A stretch of 64,000 nt of DNA from contig CADECY010000001.1 of assembly GCA_902825945.1 (NCBI GenBank), positions 124,001 to 188,000 on the forward strand. The letters run 5' to 3'. The position numbers and the translations under genes are program-made. Below the pieces are notes generated by a model, which saw only the letters and a list, made by a program, of their open reading frames with translations, was not told where the DNA came from and searched no databases. Source of the DNA: an uncultured Acidobacteriota bacterium. GTDB lineage: Bacteria > Acidobacteriota > Terriglobia > Bryobacterales > Bryobacteraceae. Below are positions 35,186-43,677 of the stretch, piece after piece (the stretch's first letter is position 1; each line of letters begins with the position of its first letter).

Positions 35186-35330
35186 GTGCGATCTTCGCGG
35201 CGAGAAGGCGGCGCCTCATCGTTTCGGAGCCGAGTAGGTAGGCCGTCTCGCGCTCGGACTCAATCTCGCCAAACCTCGATCGGCACAATGACCGCAACCG
35301 GCTCGCCACCTTCGTTGGACCTTCTGTCTG
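35186..35330 (-). pseudogene. YefM/Phd-type antitoxin, frameshifted remnant
   Basis: Two overlapping frames on the minus strand together read as an antitoxin: SNEGGEPVAVIVPIEVWR (35319 down to about 35266) and, after a one-base shift near 35262-35272, EIESERETAYLLGSETMRRR and LLAAKIAR. The GEPVAVIVP strand and the ETAYLL helix are hallmarks of Phd/YefM antitoxins. The N-terminal part and the start are not recognisable. It sits directly upstream of the toxin remnant, the normal gene order. Confidence 0.75.
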
Positions 35331-35442
35331 AGTCCGGCCTCAGCGTACATCGCCAAGACGCGGGAACCGAGGCTTGCGCCGCGAGTACAGGCCCACCCGT
35401 GTGACGAAGGTGCCGACGGCAAGCGGAGAGATGCGCCGCAAG

Positions 35443-35766
35443 GCGTCCGAGGTCGGCATCTATTTCACAAGGGAGCCGCCGAAAGAGCGGGGCGGCACGT
35501 TCGACGTGCCAGTAGAGGTGGTTTCCGTGCAGCCGCACATGCATCTGCGCGGCAAAGCGATGCATTTGCGAGCCGTGTTTCCGGACCGGAGCACGGCGCC
35601 GCTGATCGACGTTCCGAAGTACGGCTTCAACCCGCGGACCACCTATTTCCTGAAACAGCTACTCACTGTCCCCGCTGGCGGCAAGAGCGAGTACTTGCCT
35701 GGTCCGACAATTCGCCGAACAACAAGTTCAATCCCGATCCGAAGCGCCCGGTCTCATGGGGCCTGA
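35443..35766 (+). pseudogene. Decayed copy B of the PHM-like copper gene
   Basis: Reads as residues about 265-393 of the intact protein: SEVGIYFTREPPKER, then an internal deletion of roughly 25 codons, then VEVVSVQPHMHLRGKAM, PLIDVPKYGFN and TTYFLKQLLTVPAGGK. A one-base deletion near 35685-35700 shifts the frame, so the DNSPNNKFNPDP segment is read as TIRRTTSSIPIR. The cytochrome domain and CuH site are missing. Homology to the intact gene runs right up to the stop codon of the convergent MBOAT gene. Confidence 0.88.
35705..35747 (+). repeat. 43-base exact repeat, copy B
   Basis: Same 43-mer as 34572-34614, here out of frame within the decayed copy. Identity to copy A continues to about 35762. 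Confidence 0.9.
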
Positions 35767-37137
35767 TCAGAACTGGAAGTAGACGAAGGGCACCATGGTG
35801 TCCGTGACGCCAAACATCTCCAGCACCAGTAGCAGGCCCGTCAGCGCGGCCGAGTACCGCCAGCCCGGCGAGAGCGAAAGCCGCTCGACCCAGCCCGAAC
35901 GTTCTTCGGTGATCCACGCCGCCGCACCCGCGAGTGCGAGCCCCGTCTGCCACGCGTTCCATGGCCACGTTCCCGCCTCGCCCGCGAACATTTCCTTGAA
36001 CACGCGGCCTGCCGTGGCGGCATCCGGCGCGCGGAACAGCACCCAGCCGAGAGTCACCAGAAGGAACGTAGGGGCCGCACGGAGGATCGACTGGGACGCT
36101 GCCGAACCCATCCCCAATGCCCTCTCGCCTGCGAGCAGCGCTCCGTGATAGCCTCCCCACAGCACGAACGTCCAACTCGCTCCGTGCCAAAGGCCGCCGA
36201 GCAGCATGGTCAGCATGAGGTTGCGGTAGGTGGCCAGCCGCGAGCCGCGATTGCCGCCCAACGGGATGTAGAGGTAATCGCGCAGCCAACTCGACAGCGA
36301 GATGTGCCAGCGCCGCCAGAAATCCGTGATGCTCGTGGCCAGGTAAGGGCGGCGGAAGTTCTCGGGGAAGTGAAAGCCAAACAACTTGGCCATACCGATC
36401 GCCATGTCGGTGTAGCCGGAGAAGTCGAAATAGATCTGCAGGCCGAACGCCGCCGCGCCCCCCCATGCCGTGAGCAAGCCTGAGGGAAGTTCGGCGAAAT
36501 AGGCGTCCGAGACGCGCGCGAAATTGTCGGCGAGAGCCATCTTTTTGGTGAGTCCCAGCACGCAGAGAAAGGCGCCGCGCGCCATCTCCTCCCGCGTGGG
36601 GACGCGCCACGGCAGTAGGTCGCCGAAGAACTCGCGGGCGCGGACGATCGGCCCGGCCACCAGCTGCGGAAAGAACGCGATGAAGAGCGCGTAGTCGAGC
36701 ACGTTGGTGACGGCGCGCTGCCGGCCGCGGTAGACGTCCACTACATAGGAAATGCTCTGGAATGTGTGGAAGCTGATGCCGAGCGGCAGCACGATGTCCA
36801 GCGCAAATGCACTCGCCGGGCGGCCGAGCAATTGCGCCGCGATCGACGCACCGAAATTGTAGTACTTGAAAAACGCAAGGAAGGCGAGATTCGCCCCGAG
36901 GCTGGCGATGAGCGCCCAGCGCTCGCGGCGAACCTCCAACCACCGCGCCGCTGCATAGTCAATCGCCGTAAGTGCCCACAGCAGTGGCAGAAAGGCGGGG
37001 TTCCAACTGGCGTAGAAAAGGTAACTGGCCGTCAGGAGAATGGTTCGTCGCACGCGCGGCCGCCCGGCTCCGGCCAGATAGAACAATGCCGCCGTAGCCG
37101 CCAGCAACAACCCGAATTGCCCAGTATGAAACGGCAC
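35767..37137 (-). CDS. MBOAT family membrane O-acyltransferase (AlgI-like)
   Basis: 456 residues with about ten to twelve hydrophobic segments. AlgI/DltB-type motifs are FFKYYNFG, LPLGISFHTFQSISYVVDVY, FFPQLVAGPIVRAREF, GLQIYFDFSGYTDMAIG, NFRRPYLATSITDFWRRWHI and SLSSWLRDYLYIPLGGNRG, with the catalytic His in LLGGLWHGASWTFVLWG. It transfers acyl groups from an activated donor across the inner membrane to an exported polymer or surface glycan. The divergent SGNH-like gene, 32 bases away, is the usual companion. Its stop abuts decayed copy B. Confidence 0.95.
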   Translation of the reverse strand: MPFHTGQFGLLLAATAALFYLAGAGRPRVRRTILLTASYLFYASWNPAFLPLLWALTAIDYAAARWLEVRRERWALIASLGANLAFLAFFKYYNFGASIAAQLLGRPASAFALDIVLPLGISFHTFQSISYVVDVYRGRQRAVTNVLDYALFIAFFPQLVAGPIVRAREFFGDLLPWRVPTREEMARGAFLCVLGLTKKMALADNFARVSDAYFAELPSGLLTAWGGAAAFGLQIYFDFSGYTDMAIGMAKLFGFHFPENFRRPYLATSITDFWRRWHISLSSWLRDYLYIPLGGNRGSRLATYRNLMLTMLLGGLWHGASWTFVLWGGYHGALLAGERALGMGSAASQSILRAAPTFLLVTLGWVLFRAPDAATAGRVFKEMFAGEAGTWPWNAWQTGLALAGAAAWITEERSGWVERLSLSPGWRYSAALTGLLLVLEMFGVTDTMVPFVYFQF

Positions 37138-37169
37138 CGCTCCTCAGTGTATCCGCCCTCTGCCTCTCT

Positions 37170-38159
37170 ATGCCATACTGTTCCCTTGTGAAGCTCGCCG
37201 TCTGGTGGGCGATCCCCCTGGTCGCCCTGTTCAGCCTTGACGCGCTACTATTCCGCACGGGGGTGTATCCTCGCTGGCTCGAGCCGCAATCCTACGCCGG
37301 GCATGTGGAGCAGATGATCGAGCGGGCCGCGCGCGTGCCCGATGGCTCTGTGCTGGTGCTGGGCGACTCCAGAATTGCAGAGGGGCTCTCTTCACGGCTG
37401 GCTTCGGCGGAGTCCGGTGGCCTGCCGTTCTTCAACGCCGCCGTCCCGGCCTCTTCTCCGCGCTGCTGGTTCTACTTCCTCAATCGCCTCGGTCCCGGGC
37501 GTTGGAGCCGTATCGTGCTGCCGCTCGACGACTACAGCGACGAAGACGGTAATTGGGATGTGGCCGACACCGATCTCGACACGGCCATTCTGGCAGGTAC
37601 GCTCTCGCTCGCCGATGCGCCCGGGTTTGTCGCCTCGCACTCCTCGATCGCCGCGCGGGCCACGGCGCTGCGCAACACGCTGTTCAAGGGCTTCGCGTTC
37701 CAGCGCGACCTCCGCGAGTTCCTCACCGCGCCCCGTGTGCGTCTGGAGAAGGTTTCGCAGGCGCGGGCCGGGAGCGCCGCCTGGCTGGATGGGTACGAAG
37801 GCCTCGCGGCAGAGCTCGCCGCGGATCAGATTCCAGCGCCGCGCGCGATGAGTCCGCAGCACGGCTGGCATCACCGCTACCGCTTGCGCTGGCTCGGAAG
37901 TTTTCGAGACTCAGCGGGCGGTCCGGAGCGACTGCTCGCAATCCGGCTGCCGCGCCTCCGGCCCCGGTCAGCGGCGAATCTGCCCAGCGCGGTTCGCACG
38001 CTGGGTCTGGCCGCCGCGCCTACCTCCTTATTTGAACCGCTCGAGCACCGCGAGTTTTTCGCCGACACCGAGCACCTCAACCGCCGCGGGCGCGCCGAGT
38101 TCTCCAGACTCCTCGGCGGATTCCTCAAAGCCGCCGCCGGTATGCAACACTCCCGTTGA
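37170..38159 (+). CDS. Membrane-anchored SGNH/AlgJ-like protein, partner of MBOAT
   Basis: 329 residues. A single N-terminal membrane helix (VKLAVWWAIPLVALFSLDALLF) anchors a periplasmic domain. The SGNH block I is GSVLVLGDSRIAEGL (Ser in GDS, near residue 67) and the C-terminal Asp/His block is FFADTEHLNRRGRAEFS. Proteins of this type (AlgJ/AlgX, DltD, PatB) act with MBOAT acyltransferases in acylating exported polysaccharides. A GTG at 37188 is an alternative start. The pair forms a divergent two-gene module bracketed by decayed copies of the PHM-like gene. Confidence 0.82.
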   Translation: MPYCSLVKLAVWWAIPLVALFSLDALLFRTGVYPRWLEPQSYAGHVEQMIERAARVPDGSVLVLGDSRIAEGLSSRLASAESGGLPFFNAAVPASSPRCWFYFLNRLGPGRWSRIVLPLDDYSDEDGNWDVADTDLDTAILAGTLSLADAPGFVASHSSIAARATALRNTLFKGFAFQRDLREFLTAPRVRLEKVSQARAGSAAWLDGYEGLAAELAADQIPAPRAMSPQHGWHHRYRLRWLGSFRDSAGGPERLLAIRLPRLRPRSAANLPSAVRTLGLAAAPTSLFEPLEHREFFADTEHLNRRGRAEFSRLLGGFLKAAAGMQHSR

Positions 38160-38388
38160 ACGGGGCTGGGGTGGTCGGCTCGCACGCCGCCACCGCGCTC
38201 GTCTTGCGAGCGCATGCTCTTCAAGGCGGAGTACGCGTTGCCATGGATGTACCTAACCAACACCGGCCACTTGTCACCAATCCGCGGCAAGCCGTGTTCG
38301 ATCCCACGGTCGTGTCGGCCGCCACGCTCGAATGGAACACCGTCCGCATATGTTCCAGAGTCACGATCTCAGTGTGTATCTCTCCGCG

Positions 38389-38530
38389 CAGACCACCTAT
38401 TTCCTGAAGCAGCCGTTCGCGGTCCCCGCTCCGGCAAGATCGAGTGCTCTGCCCGGTTCGACAATTCGCCGAACAACAAGTTCAATCCCGATCCGAAGCG
38501 CACGGTCTCGTGTGGCGATCGGAGCTACTC
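38389..38530 (+). pseudogene. Decayed copy C of the PHM-like copper gene
   Basis: Covers residues about 351-402 of the intact protein: QTTYFLKQPFAVP, then a one-base deletion near 38428-38436, then KIECSARFDNSPNNKFNPDP and KRTVSCGDRSYSD in the next frame. It ends at the stop codon of the convergent PaiB gene (38541). The 230 bases between the SGNH gene and this remnant hold nothing that I recognise. Confidence 0.85.
38459..38501 (+). repeat. 43-base exact repeat, copy C
   Basis: Same 43-mer as 34572-34614 and 35705-35747. Confidence 0.9.
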
Positions 38531-38540
38531 AGACCGGCTA

Positions 38541-39191
38541 CTAGCCGCCGGCCCTTCGCCGATAATACTCGGCGGTGAGTTCGGCGAGAGGCTTCTCGCC
38601 ACCCCGATTCTGGCGAAGGGCCTCGAGCACGCCCGCACGGTCCGCCGCGGAGCGCTCCTGCCCCAGCTTGAACTTCGCTTCCACACGTTCGATCTTCATC
38701 TCGTAGCCGGTGATCACACGGCGTAGCCCCGCGAGATAGGACTCCGGCAGCTTGTCGAGCCGCCACCGTTCGCCACCTCCGTACTTCGCTTCGTTCGCAG
38801 CGGTCAACCGTTCGAGCATCGCGCTCAGCGCGTTCTCGTCCGTGATCGGCACCGGCCGGCCCGTGCAATGGACAGCGGCGAAGTTCCACGTCGGTACCGA
38901 GAGCGGCGTCTCATACCAGTTCGGAGAGATGTAGCTGTGCGGACCATGAAAGATGAGCGTCGCCTCCGCGCCTTCGCCCAGCGGTACATGCTGCGGATTG
39001 TTTCGCGCGATGTGCCAGTGCAACGTACCCCACTCATCCCTGGATTCCGGCGGCGTGAGCAGCGTGGGTACGTTGGTCACCTGCAGCCCGCCAGCCGTCG
39101 TGATCGCCATCGCGAAGGGATAGGTGTCGAGAAACGTCCGAATGTAGTCGCGGTCCGCTTCGACGTGGCGCTCCGGAATGTGGATCGTCAT
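38541..39191 (-). CDS. paiB: PaiB family FMN-binding protein
   Basis: 216 residues. The split-barrel flavin-binding fold of PaiB is seen in YPFAMAITTAGGLQVTNVPTL, GTLHWHIARNNPQ, ATLIFHGPHSYISPNWYE and VPTWNFAAVHCTGRPV, ending with the characteristic YEMKIERVEAKFKLGQERSA and a DRAGVLEALRQ helix. The family was first described as a repressor of sporulation and protease genes in Bacillus subtilis; in other bacteria it is probably an FMN-dependent enzyme. Monocistronic, 42 bases after the upstream amidase gene. Confidence 0.93.
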   Translation of the reverse strand: MTIHIPERHVEADRDYIRTFLDTYPFAMAITTAGGLQVTNVPTLLTPPESRDEWGTLHWHIARNNPQHVPLGEGAEATLIFHGPHSYISPNWYETPLSVPTWNFAAVHCTGRPVPITDENALSAMLERLTAANEAKYGGGERWRLDKLPESYLAGLRRVITGYEMKIERVEAKFKLGQERSAADRAGVLEALRQNRGGEKPLAELTAEYYRRRAGG

Positions 39192-39233
39192 TGGACTCAG
39201 TGTCGCATCTCGCGTTCGACTTTCCGCCGAATC

Positions 39234-40157
39234 TCACCGCACCTGGCACATCCCAGTCGATGCCTGGAACACCATCTGCTGAACCGTGATCTCCATCCGG
39301 ACGGAATCGTCGTCGAGGCAGGCAAAGCAGGACTCGGCCCCGGACGGAGGCGCCGTTTCCACGAGTGCCGCGATCCGTTCATGCCGCCCGCACGCCGTGG
39401 CTTCAAGCCTCGATCCGGAATCCCGAACACCGGTCCGCAACGCACGATAGCCGTTGGTCACGAAGATGCGCCCGTTTTCCGCGAATCGAATCTCCGCGCG
39501 CAGCGGCGTCCGCTCGATCACCGCCATTTCGCCTGGCCGAACACCGGTGAGCAGCAGCAGCGAATCCGACGCAACCGTCGTGGTGCGCAGAGCGTTCAGC
39601 GCCGAAGTGAAATCCGGCGCCTCCTCGAGAATCTGGCGCAGAAGGAAAACGATGGGGCACGCAGGCTCCAGCCTCTCGTCGCTACTGACGGCATTGAGCG
39701 TCACGGCGAACCTGCCGGGTGCGATGCCAGAGAATACGCCCACTAACCCGGGCCATCCTACGGTCGTGAACTCGCCCGCCGGCGCTCCGGCAAACCGGGT
39801 GACCATCGTATAGCGCCGTAGCATCTCGTTCTCGGTCCACCAGTCGAGATTGCGCGCATGCAACGGACCATCAGGCGTATCCACCGCGAACGCCGTGCAG
39901 CCCAGGACCGCCTTCAACGCGTCATAGTACAGATTTCCGGCCACCACGGCATCGGCTGCGACACCGGCTCGCGCGGCCAAGCCTTCCATTTCGGCCCAGT
40001 AGTCCGCGCGAAGGTGGGGCCGCGCGATGCTCGCGACGAGTGACGCAGGAAGCCCCAGGTCGCGCTGATACAGTTCGAGCAACTGTCGGGCTTCGTTGGC
40101 CCGATCAGGGTCCAGTTTCCAACGAACCCGGGGCGCAACGGCCAAATCGACGTTCAT
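39234..40157 (-). CDS. C45/NAAA-like Ntn-hydrolase
   Basis: 307 residues. The nucleophile is Cys87 in LGCTAFAVDTPDGPLHARNL with DWW after it, the pattern of linear-amide hydrolases related to acid ceramidase, N-acylethanolamine amidase and the C45 peptidase family (Cys, then R-N-x-D). Later family elements are FTTVGWPGLVGVFSG and RFAVTLNAVSS. Such enzymes are made as proenzymes and cleaved before the Cys; here an 86-residue propeptide would be removed. No signal peptide is seen, so the protein is cytoplasmic unless exported otherwise. The substrate is an amide of unknown kind. Confidence 0.82.
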   Translation of the reverse strand: MNVDLAVAPRVRWKLDPDRANEARQLLELYQRDLGLPASLVASIARPHLRADYWAEMEGLAARAGVAADAVVAGNLYYDALKAVLGCTAFAVDTPDGPLHARNLDWWTENEMLRRYTMVTRFAGAPAGEFTTVGWPGLVGVFSGIAPGRFAVTLNAVSSDERLEPACPIVFLLRQILEEAPDFTSALNALRTTTVASDSLLLLTGVRPGEMAVIERTPLRAEIRFAENGRIFVTNGYRALRTGVRDSGSRLEATACGRHERIAALVETAPPSGAESCFACLDDDSVRMEITVQQMVFQASTGMCQVR

Positions 40158-40189
40158 TCATGCATCCCCGCGTTCAAAACGCCCGGGTA

Positions 40190-41110
40190 TCAGTGCCCTT
40201 CCGCTTCCAGGAACCGTTCGCACTCGATCGCGGCCATGCAACCCGCGCCCGATGCGGTGATCGCCTGCCGGTAGATCCGGTCCTGCACGTCTCCGGCGTG
40301 GAACACGCCCGCGACGTTCGTTCGCGCGCCACCGTGCGAAATGATGTAGCCATCGGGATCGAGATCGAGTTGGCCTTGGAACACCTTCGTGTTCGGAATA
40401 TGGCCGATCGCGACGAAGAATCCGTCCACTTCGCGCGTCTCGGCGGCGCCGGTCTTCAGGTTTCGCAGTTTCACTCCGGTCACCACGCCTTGGCTGACGT
40501 CGAGCACTTCATCGACCACGGTATTGGTCAACATCTCGATCTTCGGATTCGCGCGAACGCGGTCGAGCATGATCTTCGACGCGCGGAACTCCTCGCGCCG
40601 GTGGACGAGCGCCACGTTCGAGAACCGCGTCAGGAAGTTCGCCTCCTCGCATGCGGAATCGCCACCGCCGATCACCATGATCTTCTTGCCGCGATAGAAG
40701 AATCCGTCGCAGGTGGCGCACGAACTCACGCCCTTGCCAATCAGCTTCTGTTCGGACTCGATTCCCAACCACCGCGCCGAGGCACCCGTCGCCACGATGA
40801 GCGTGCTCGTCTCTTCCCACGTGCCGTCGATGTTCACGCGGAACGGACGTTTGGAAAGATCCACTTCAATCACGGTGCCGTTGACGTACTCCGCGCCGAA
40901 GTGCTCCGCCTGTTTCTTCATCTGCTCGACTAGCACTGGTCCGTCGATGCCCTCGGGGAAGCCCGGAAAATTCTCCACCAGACTCGTGATCGAGAGCTGT
41001 CCACCGGGTTCGTATCCTGTGACAACCAGCGGTTTCAGGTTGGCGCGCGAGGCATAGATCGCGGCCGTGTTTCCGGCGCAGCCGGAGCCCATGATGATGA
41101 CGTTACGCAT
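40190..41110 (-). CDS. trxB: Thioredoxin reductase
   Basis: 306 residues. FAD-binding IIMGSGCAGNTAAIYASRA (GxGxxG/A) at the N-terminus, redox-active CATC (Cys131, Cys134; SSCATCDGFF), NADPH site MVIGGGDSACEEANFL, and the C-terminal FAD motif GVFHAGDVQDRIYRQAITAS. It passes electrons from NADPH to thioredoxin in the cytoplasm. It lies 24 bases after feoB in the same direction; a hairpin at the intergenic junction covers the ribosome site and start codon. Confidence 0.96.
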   Translation of the reverse strand: MRNVIIMGSGCAGNTAAIYASRANLKPLVVTGYEPGGQLSITSLVENFPGFPEGIDGPVLVEQMKKQAEHFGAEYVNGTVIEVDLSKRPFRVNIDGTWEETSTLIVATGASARWLGIESEQKLIGKGVSSCATCDGFFYRGKKIMVIGGGDSACEEANFLTRFSNVALVHRREEFRASKIMLDRVRANPKIEMLTNTVVDEVLDVSQGVVTGVKLRNLKTGAAETREVDGFFVAIGHIPNTKVFQGQLDLDPDGYIISHGGARTNVAGVFHAGDVQDRIYRQAITASGAGCMAAIECERFLEAEGH

Positions 41111-41130
41111 GAGGGGTCGGAATCCCTCAT
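41109..41130 (-). promoter_or_regulatory. Hairpin covering the trxB ribosome site and start codon
   Basis: Read on the minus strand, ATGAGGG (41130-41124) pairs perfectly with CCCTCAT (41115-41109) across an 8-base loop. The 5' arm contains the GAGGG ribosome site, and the 3' arm includes the AT of the trxB start codon (41110). Translation of trxB would need the hairpin to be opened, for instance by ribosomes finishing feoB or by heat. Confidence 0.55.
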
Positions 41131-41134
41131 AGTA

Positions 41135-42997
41135 TCAGAACAGGGCTGTTACAGCCCTGTTTGCGATCCACGCACAGACGTACGCCAAGCCGGTCATGTA
41201 CGCGAACTGGATGGCCGGCCACTTCCATCCGCCGGTCTCGCGTTTCACCACCGCGACCGTCGACATGCACTGCATGGCGAAAGCGAAAAAGATGAGCAGC
41301 GCGACCGCGCCGCCGAGCGTGAGATCCCGCTGGAGGGCGCCTTGCAATCCCGTGGTATCCTCTCCCGCGTTCTCGATCCCATAGATGGTGCCGAGCGTTC
41401 CGACGATCACTTCGCGCGCGGCGAGACTCGTGATGAGGCCGATTCCGATCTTCCAGTTGAAACCCAGTGGCGCGATAAGGGGCTCCACGGCGCGGCCGAT
41501 CGTGCCCGCGAGGCTATCCCGGATCTCGGGTGCCTTGCCGGCAACGAATGGCACGTGCGCGAGAATCCACAGCCCGATCGCCACGGCGAGGATGACGGTG
41601 CCGGCGCGGCGCACGAAGACCATGCCCCGGTCGAGCAGGCGCAGCCCGATCGACCGTAGCGTCGGCCACCGATAGGGAGGCAGCTCCATGACGAACGGTG
41701 CACGATCTCCCTTCAGAACCGAAGACCGCAGGATTCGCGCGGTGACCACTGCCGCGGCGAATCCGAGGAGGTAAAGCCCGATCAACGCCCATACACGTCC
41801 ACCGAGCGGGATGAACGCGGCGATGATCAGCGTGTAGACCGGGAGCCTAGCCGAGCACGTCATAAACGGTGCGATGAGAATCGTCGCGATGCGATCGCGT
41901 TTGTTCTCGATCGTGCGCGTGGCCATGATCGCCGGAACCGCGCAGGCGTAGGCCGAAAGCAGCGGAATGAATGATTTTCCCTGGAGACCCACGCGCGCCA
42001 TCGTGCGATCAGCGATCAGCGCCGCGCGCGCCAGGTAGCCTGAGTCCTCGAGGATTCCGATGAACAGGAACAGAAGCAGGATCTGCGGCAGAAACACGAG
42101 AACCGAGCCAACGCCGCCCCAAACGCCTTCGATCAACAGATCCTTGAACATCGAGTCAGGCAGGTTGGCGCCGAGCCATTTGCCGGATTCGGCGATGAGC
42201 GCTTCGACTCCGTCCATGAGCGGCTGCGCGCCGGCGAAGATCGTCTGGAAGACAGCGACCACGACCGCCATGAAAACGAGCGGTCCCCACAGCGGATGCA
42301 GAAAGACAGCGTCCAGCCGGCGGCTCCACAACGGTGGAGCGGGGGCGCGGTAGGAGTCCGACGACATTCGCTGCGCCCAGGCGCGGCACGCGGGCACCTG
42401 ATTGAGTACCGGCAACTCGAGGGGAGAGGGCACGGCGACATCGCCGCCGAGAAATTCGTAGACCGGCTCGAGCCCTTGCCCTTTGGCCGCGCTGGCAAGG
42501 ACCACAGTGGTGCCGAGCCGCTGCGCAATCGCCGCCGTGTCGATCTCGCCGCCGCGCTTTTGCAAATCGTCGGCCATGTTGAGCACGACCAGCGTTGGCA
42601 AGCCGAGGCTGAGGATCGGCGCGGCGAGCATCAGATGGCGCCCGAGATTGGTGGCATCGAGGATCAGCAGAACGGCGTCCGGACGCCGCGTGCCGGGCAT
42701 CGTGCCCATCAGCACGTCTCGTGTCACCTGCTCGTCTTCGGAGCGCGGTTCGAGGCTGTAAACCCCGGGAAGATCGACGACATCGACCTCTCTTCCGCGA
42801 ATCAGTTGCATCCGGCCCGTGCGATGCTCGACGGTGACGCCCGGGTAGTTCGCGACCTTTTGCCGAAGACCGGTCAGGCGGTTGAACAGTGTCGATTTGC
42901 CGGAATTCGGCGGACCGACGATTGCGACGGTGTACGGGCGAGATGAGCCCTCGATTTGGACGAGGCGGCCCGCGACTTCCGGCCCGCAATGGCTCAT
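41135..42997 (-). CDS. feoB: Ferrous iron transporter FeoB
   Basis: 620 residues. The N-terminal G domain has AIVGPPNSGKSTLFNRLTG (P-loop 28-36), NYPGVTVEHRTG (switch I), VDLPGVYSLEPRSEDEQVTRD (first 20 residues are switch II), and VLNMADD (G4, NxxD). The membrane part has two Gate segments, including FVRRAGTVILAVAIGLW, RTIENKRDRIATILIAPFMT and CSARLPVY. It imports Fe(II) through the inner membrane. Somewhat shorter than the E. coli protein (773), as in many non-enteric bacteria. Preceded by feoA with a 9-base gap. Confidence 0.97.
   Translation of the reverse strand: MSHCGPEVAGRLVQIEGSSRPYTVAIVGPPNSGKSTLFNRLTGLRQKVANYPGVTVEHRTGRMQLIRGREVDVVDLPGVYSLEPRSEDEQVTRDVLMGTMPGTRRPDAVLLILDATNLGRHLMLAAPILSLGLPTLVVLNMADDLQKRGGEIDTAAIAQRLGTTVVLASAAKGQGLEPVYEFLGGDVAVPSPLELPVLNQVPACRAWAQRMSSDSYRAPAPPLWSRRLDAVFLHPLWGPLVFMAVVVAVFQTIFAGAQPLMDGVEALIAESGKWLGANLPDSMFKDLLIEGVWGGVGSVLVFLPQILLLFLFIGILEDSGYLARAALIADRTMARVGLQGKSFIPLLSAYACAVPAIMATRTIENKRDRIATILIAPFMTCSARLPVYTLIIAAFIPLGGRVWALIGLYLLGFAAAVVTARILRSSVLKGDRAPFVMELPPYRWPTLRSIGLRLLDRGMVFVRRAGTVILAVAIGLWILAHVPFVAGKAPEIRDSLAGTIGRAVEPLIAPLGFNWKIGIGLITSLAAREVIVGTLGTIYGIENAGEDTTGLQGALQRDLTLGGAVALLIFFAFAMQCMSTVAVVKRETGGWKWPAIQFAYMTGLAYVCAWIANRAVTALF
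41139..41161. terminator. Perfect 10-bp hairpin across the feoB stop codon region
   Basis: AACAGGGCTG (41139-41148), loop TTA, CAGCCCTGTT (41152-41161). It encodes the last residues of FeoB (AVTALF) and is not followed by a T-run on the minus strand. It may attenuate transcription into trxB or protect the feoAB messenger 3' end. Confidence 0.5.
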
Positions 42998-43006
42998 GAG
43001 CGTGCG

Positions 43007-43255
43007 CTACCTGAGCTCGACCTGAATGTGCGCCGCGGTTTCGCGGCGTAGCGCGATTTCCGATCCGTCCACTTCGAACACTCTCGGGTCGCCACCCGGC
43101 GCCGAGCGTCCGGCGCGCACCGAGCCACCTGGCAGAAATCCGAGTTCCATCAAACGCCGGGTGATATCTTCCGGAAGATCGAGGGCCTGGATCGTGGCTT
43201 CATCTCCTCGCCGGAGTTCAACGAGAGTGGACGCCTTCTTGCCATTCAGTTGCAT
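43007..43255 (-). CDS. feoA: FeoA family protein
   Basis: 82 residues with the SH3-like FeoA pattern: TLVELRRGDEATIQALDLPE, LMELGFLPGGSVRAGRSAP and GSEIALRRETAAHIQVEL. FeoA binds the cytoplasmic side of FeoB and is needed for Fe(II) uptake. First gene of feoA-feoB-trxB. I could not identify a Fur box upstream by eye. Confidence 0.95.
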   Translation of the reverse strand: MQLNGKKASTLVELRRGDEATIQALDLPEDITRRLMELGFLPGGSVRAGRSAPGGDPRVFEVDGSEIALRRETAAHIQVELR

Positions 43256-43677
43256 CTACCTAGAGTATGGGACTCGCGAACCGCGGTGTCAAGGCCGGGT
43301 CGACTGCTGCTATCGAAACTGGCGGGCGGTCTACCGCCTTGGTGGGCCACGCGCGGTTGATCGACCGGGAGCACCTGCGCCGTGCTCCCATCGGCCACTT
43401 TCGGTTGACAGCCTTTGAGCTGCTCGAACGGCATCTGGCTCGTGTCTTCGGTTCGGAATGTCCTCCTGGCACGGAGCGATCTTCACCGAGGCACGAACTC
43501 GAAATGCCGCGGCCGCGTCTTACCGCGCCATCATTACTGGAGGCGCGTTGACAAGCTTTGCCGTGGATCGGACTGAATCGGGGGTGAGACGCAGGAAATC
43601 GCGCGCCAGCGGATGTACACTGATCGGAGCGTCCGGCCCATATGCCGGATTCGCCTTGAATGAAGGAGATAAACACG
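43256..43677. other. 422-base gap between divergent feoA and exported-protein genes
   Basis: It must hold the promoters for the feo operon and for the 43678 gene. Open frames on both strands here lack ribosome sites and have shadow-like composition. Nothing else is recognised. Confidence 0.45.

Noticed and set aside
38156..38407. 83-codon plus-strand frame after the SGNH gene
   Set aside because: It runs into decayed copy C in the wrong frame and shows no coding character.
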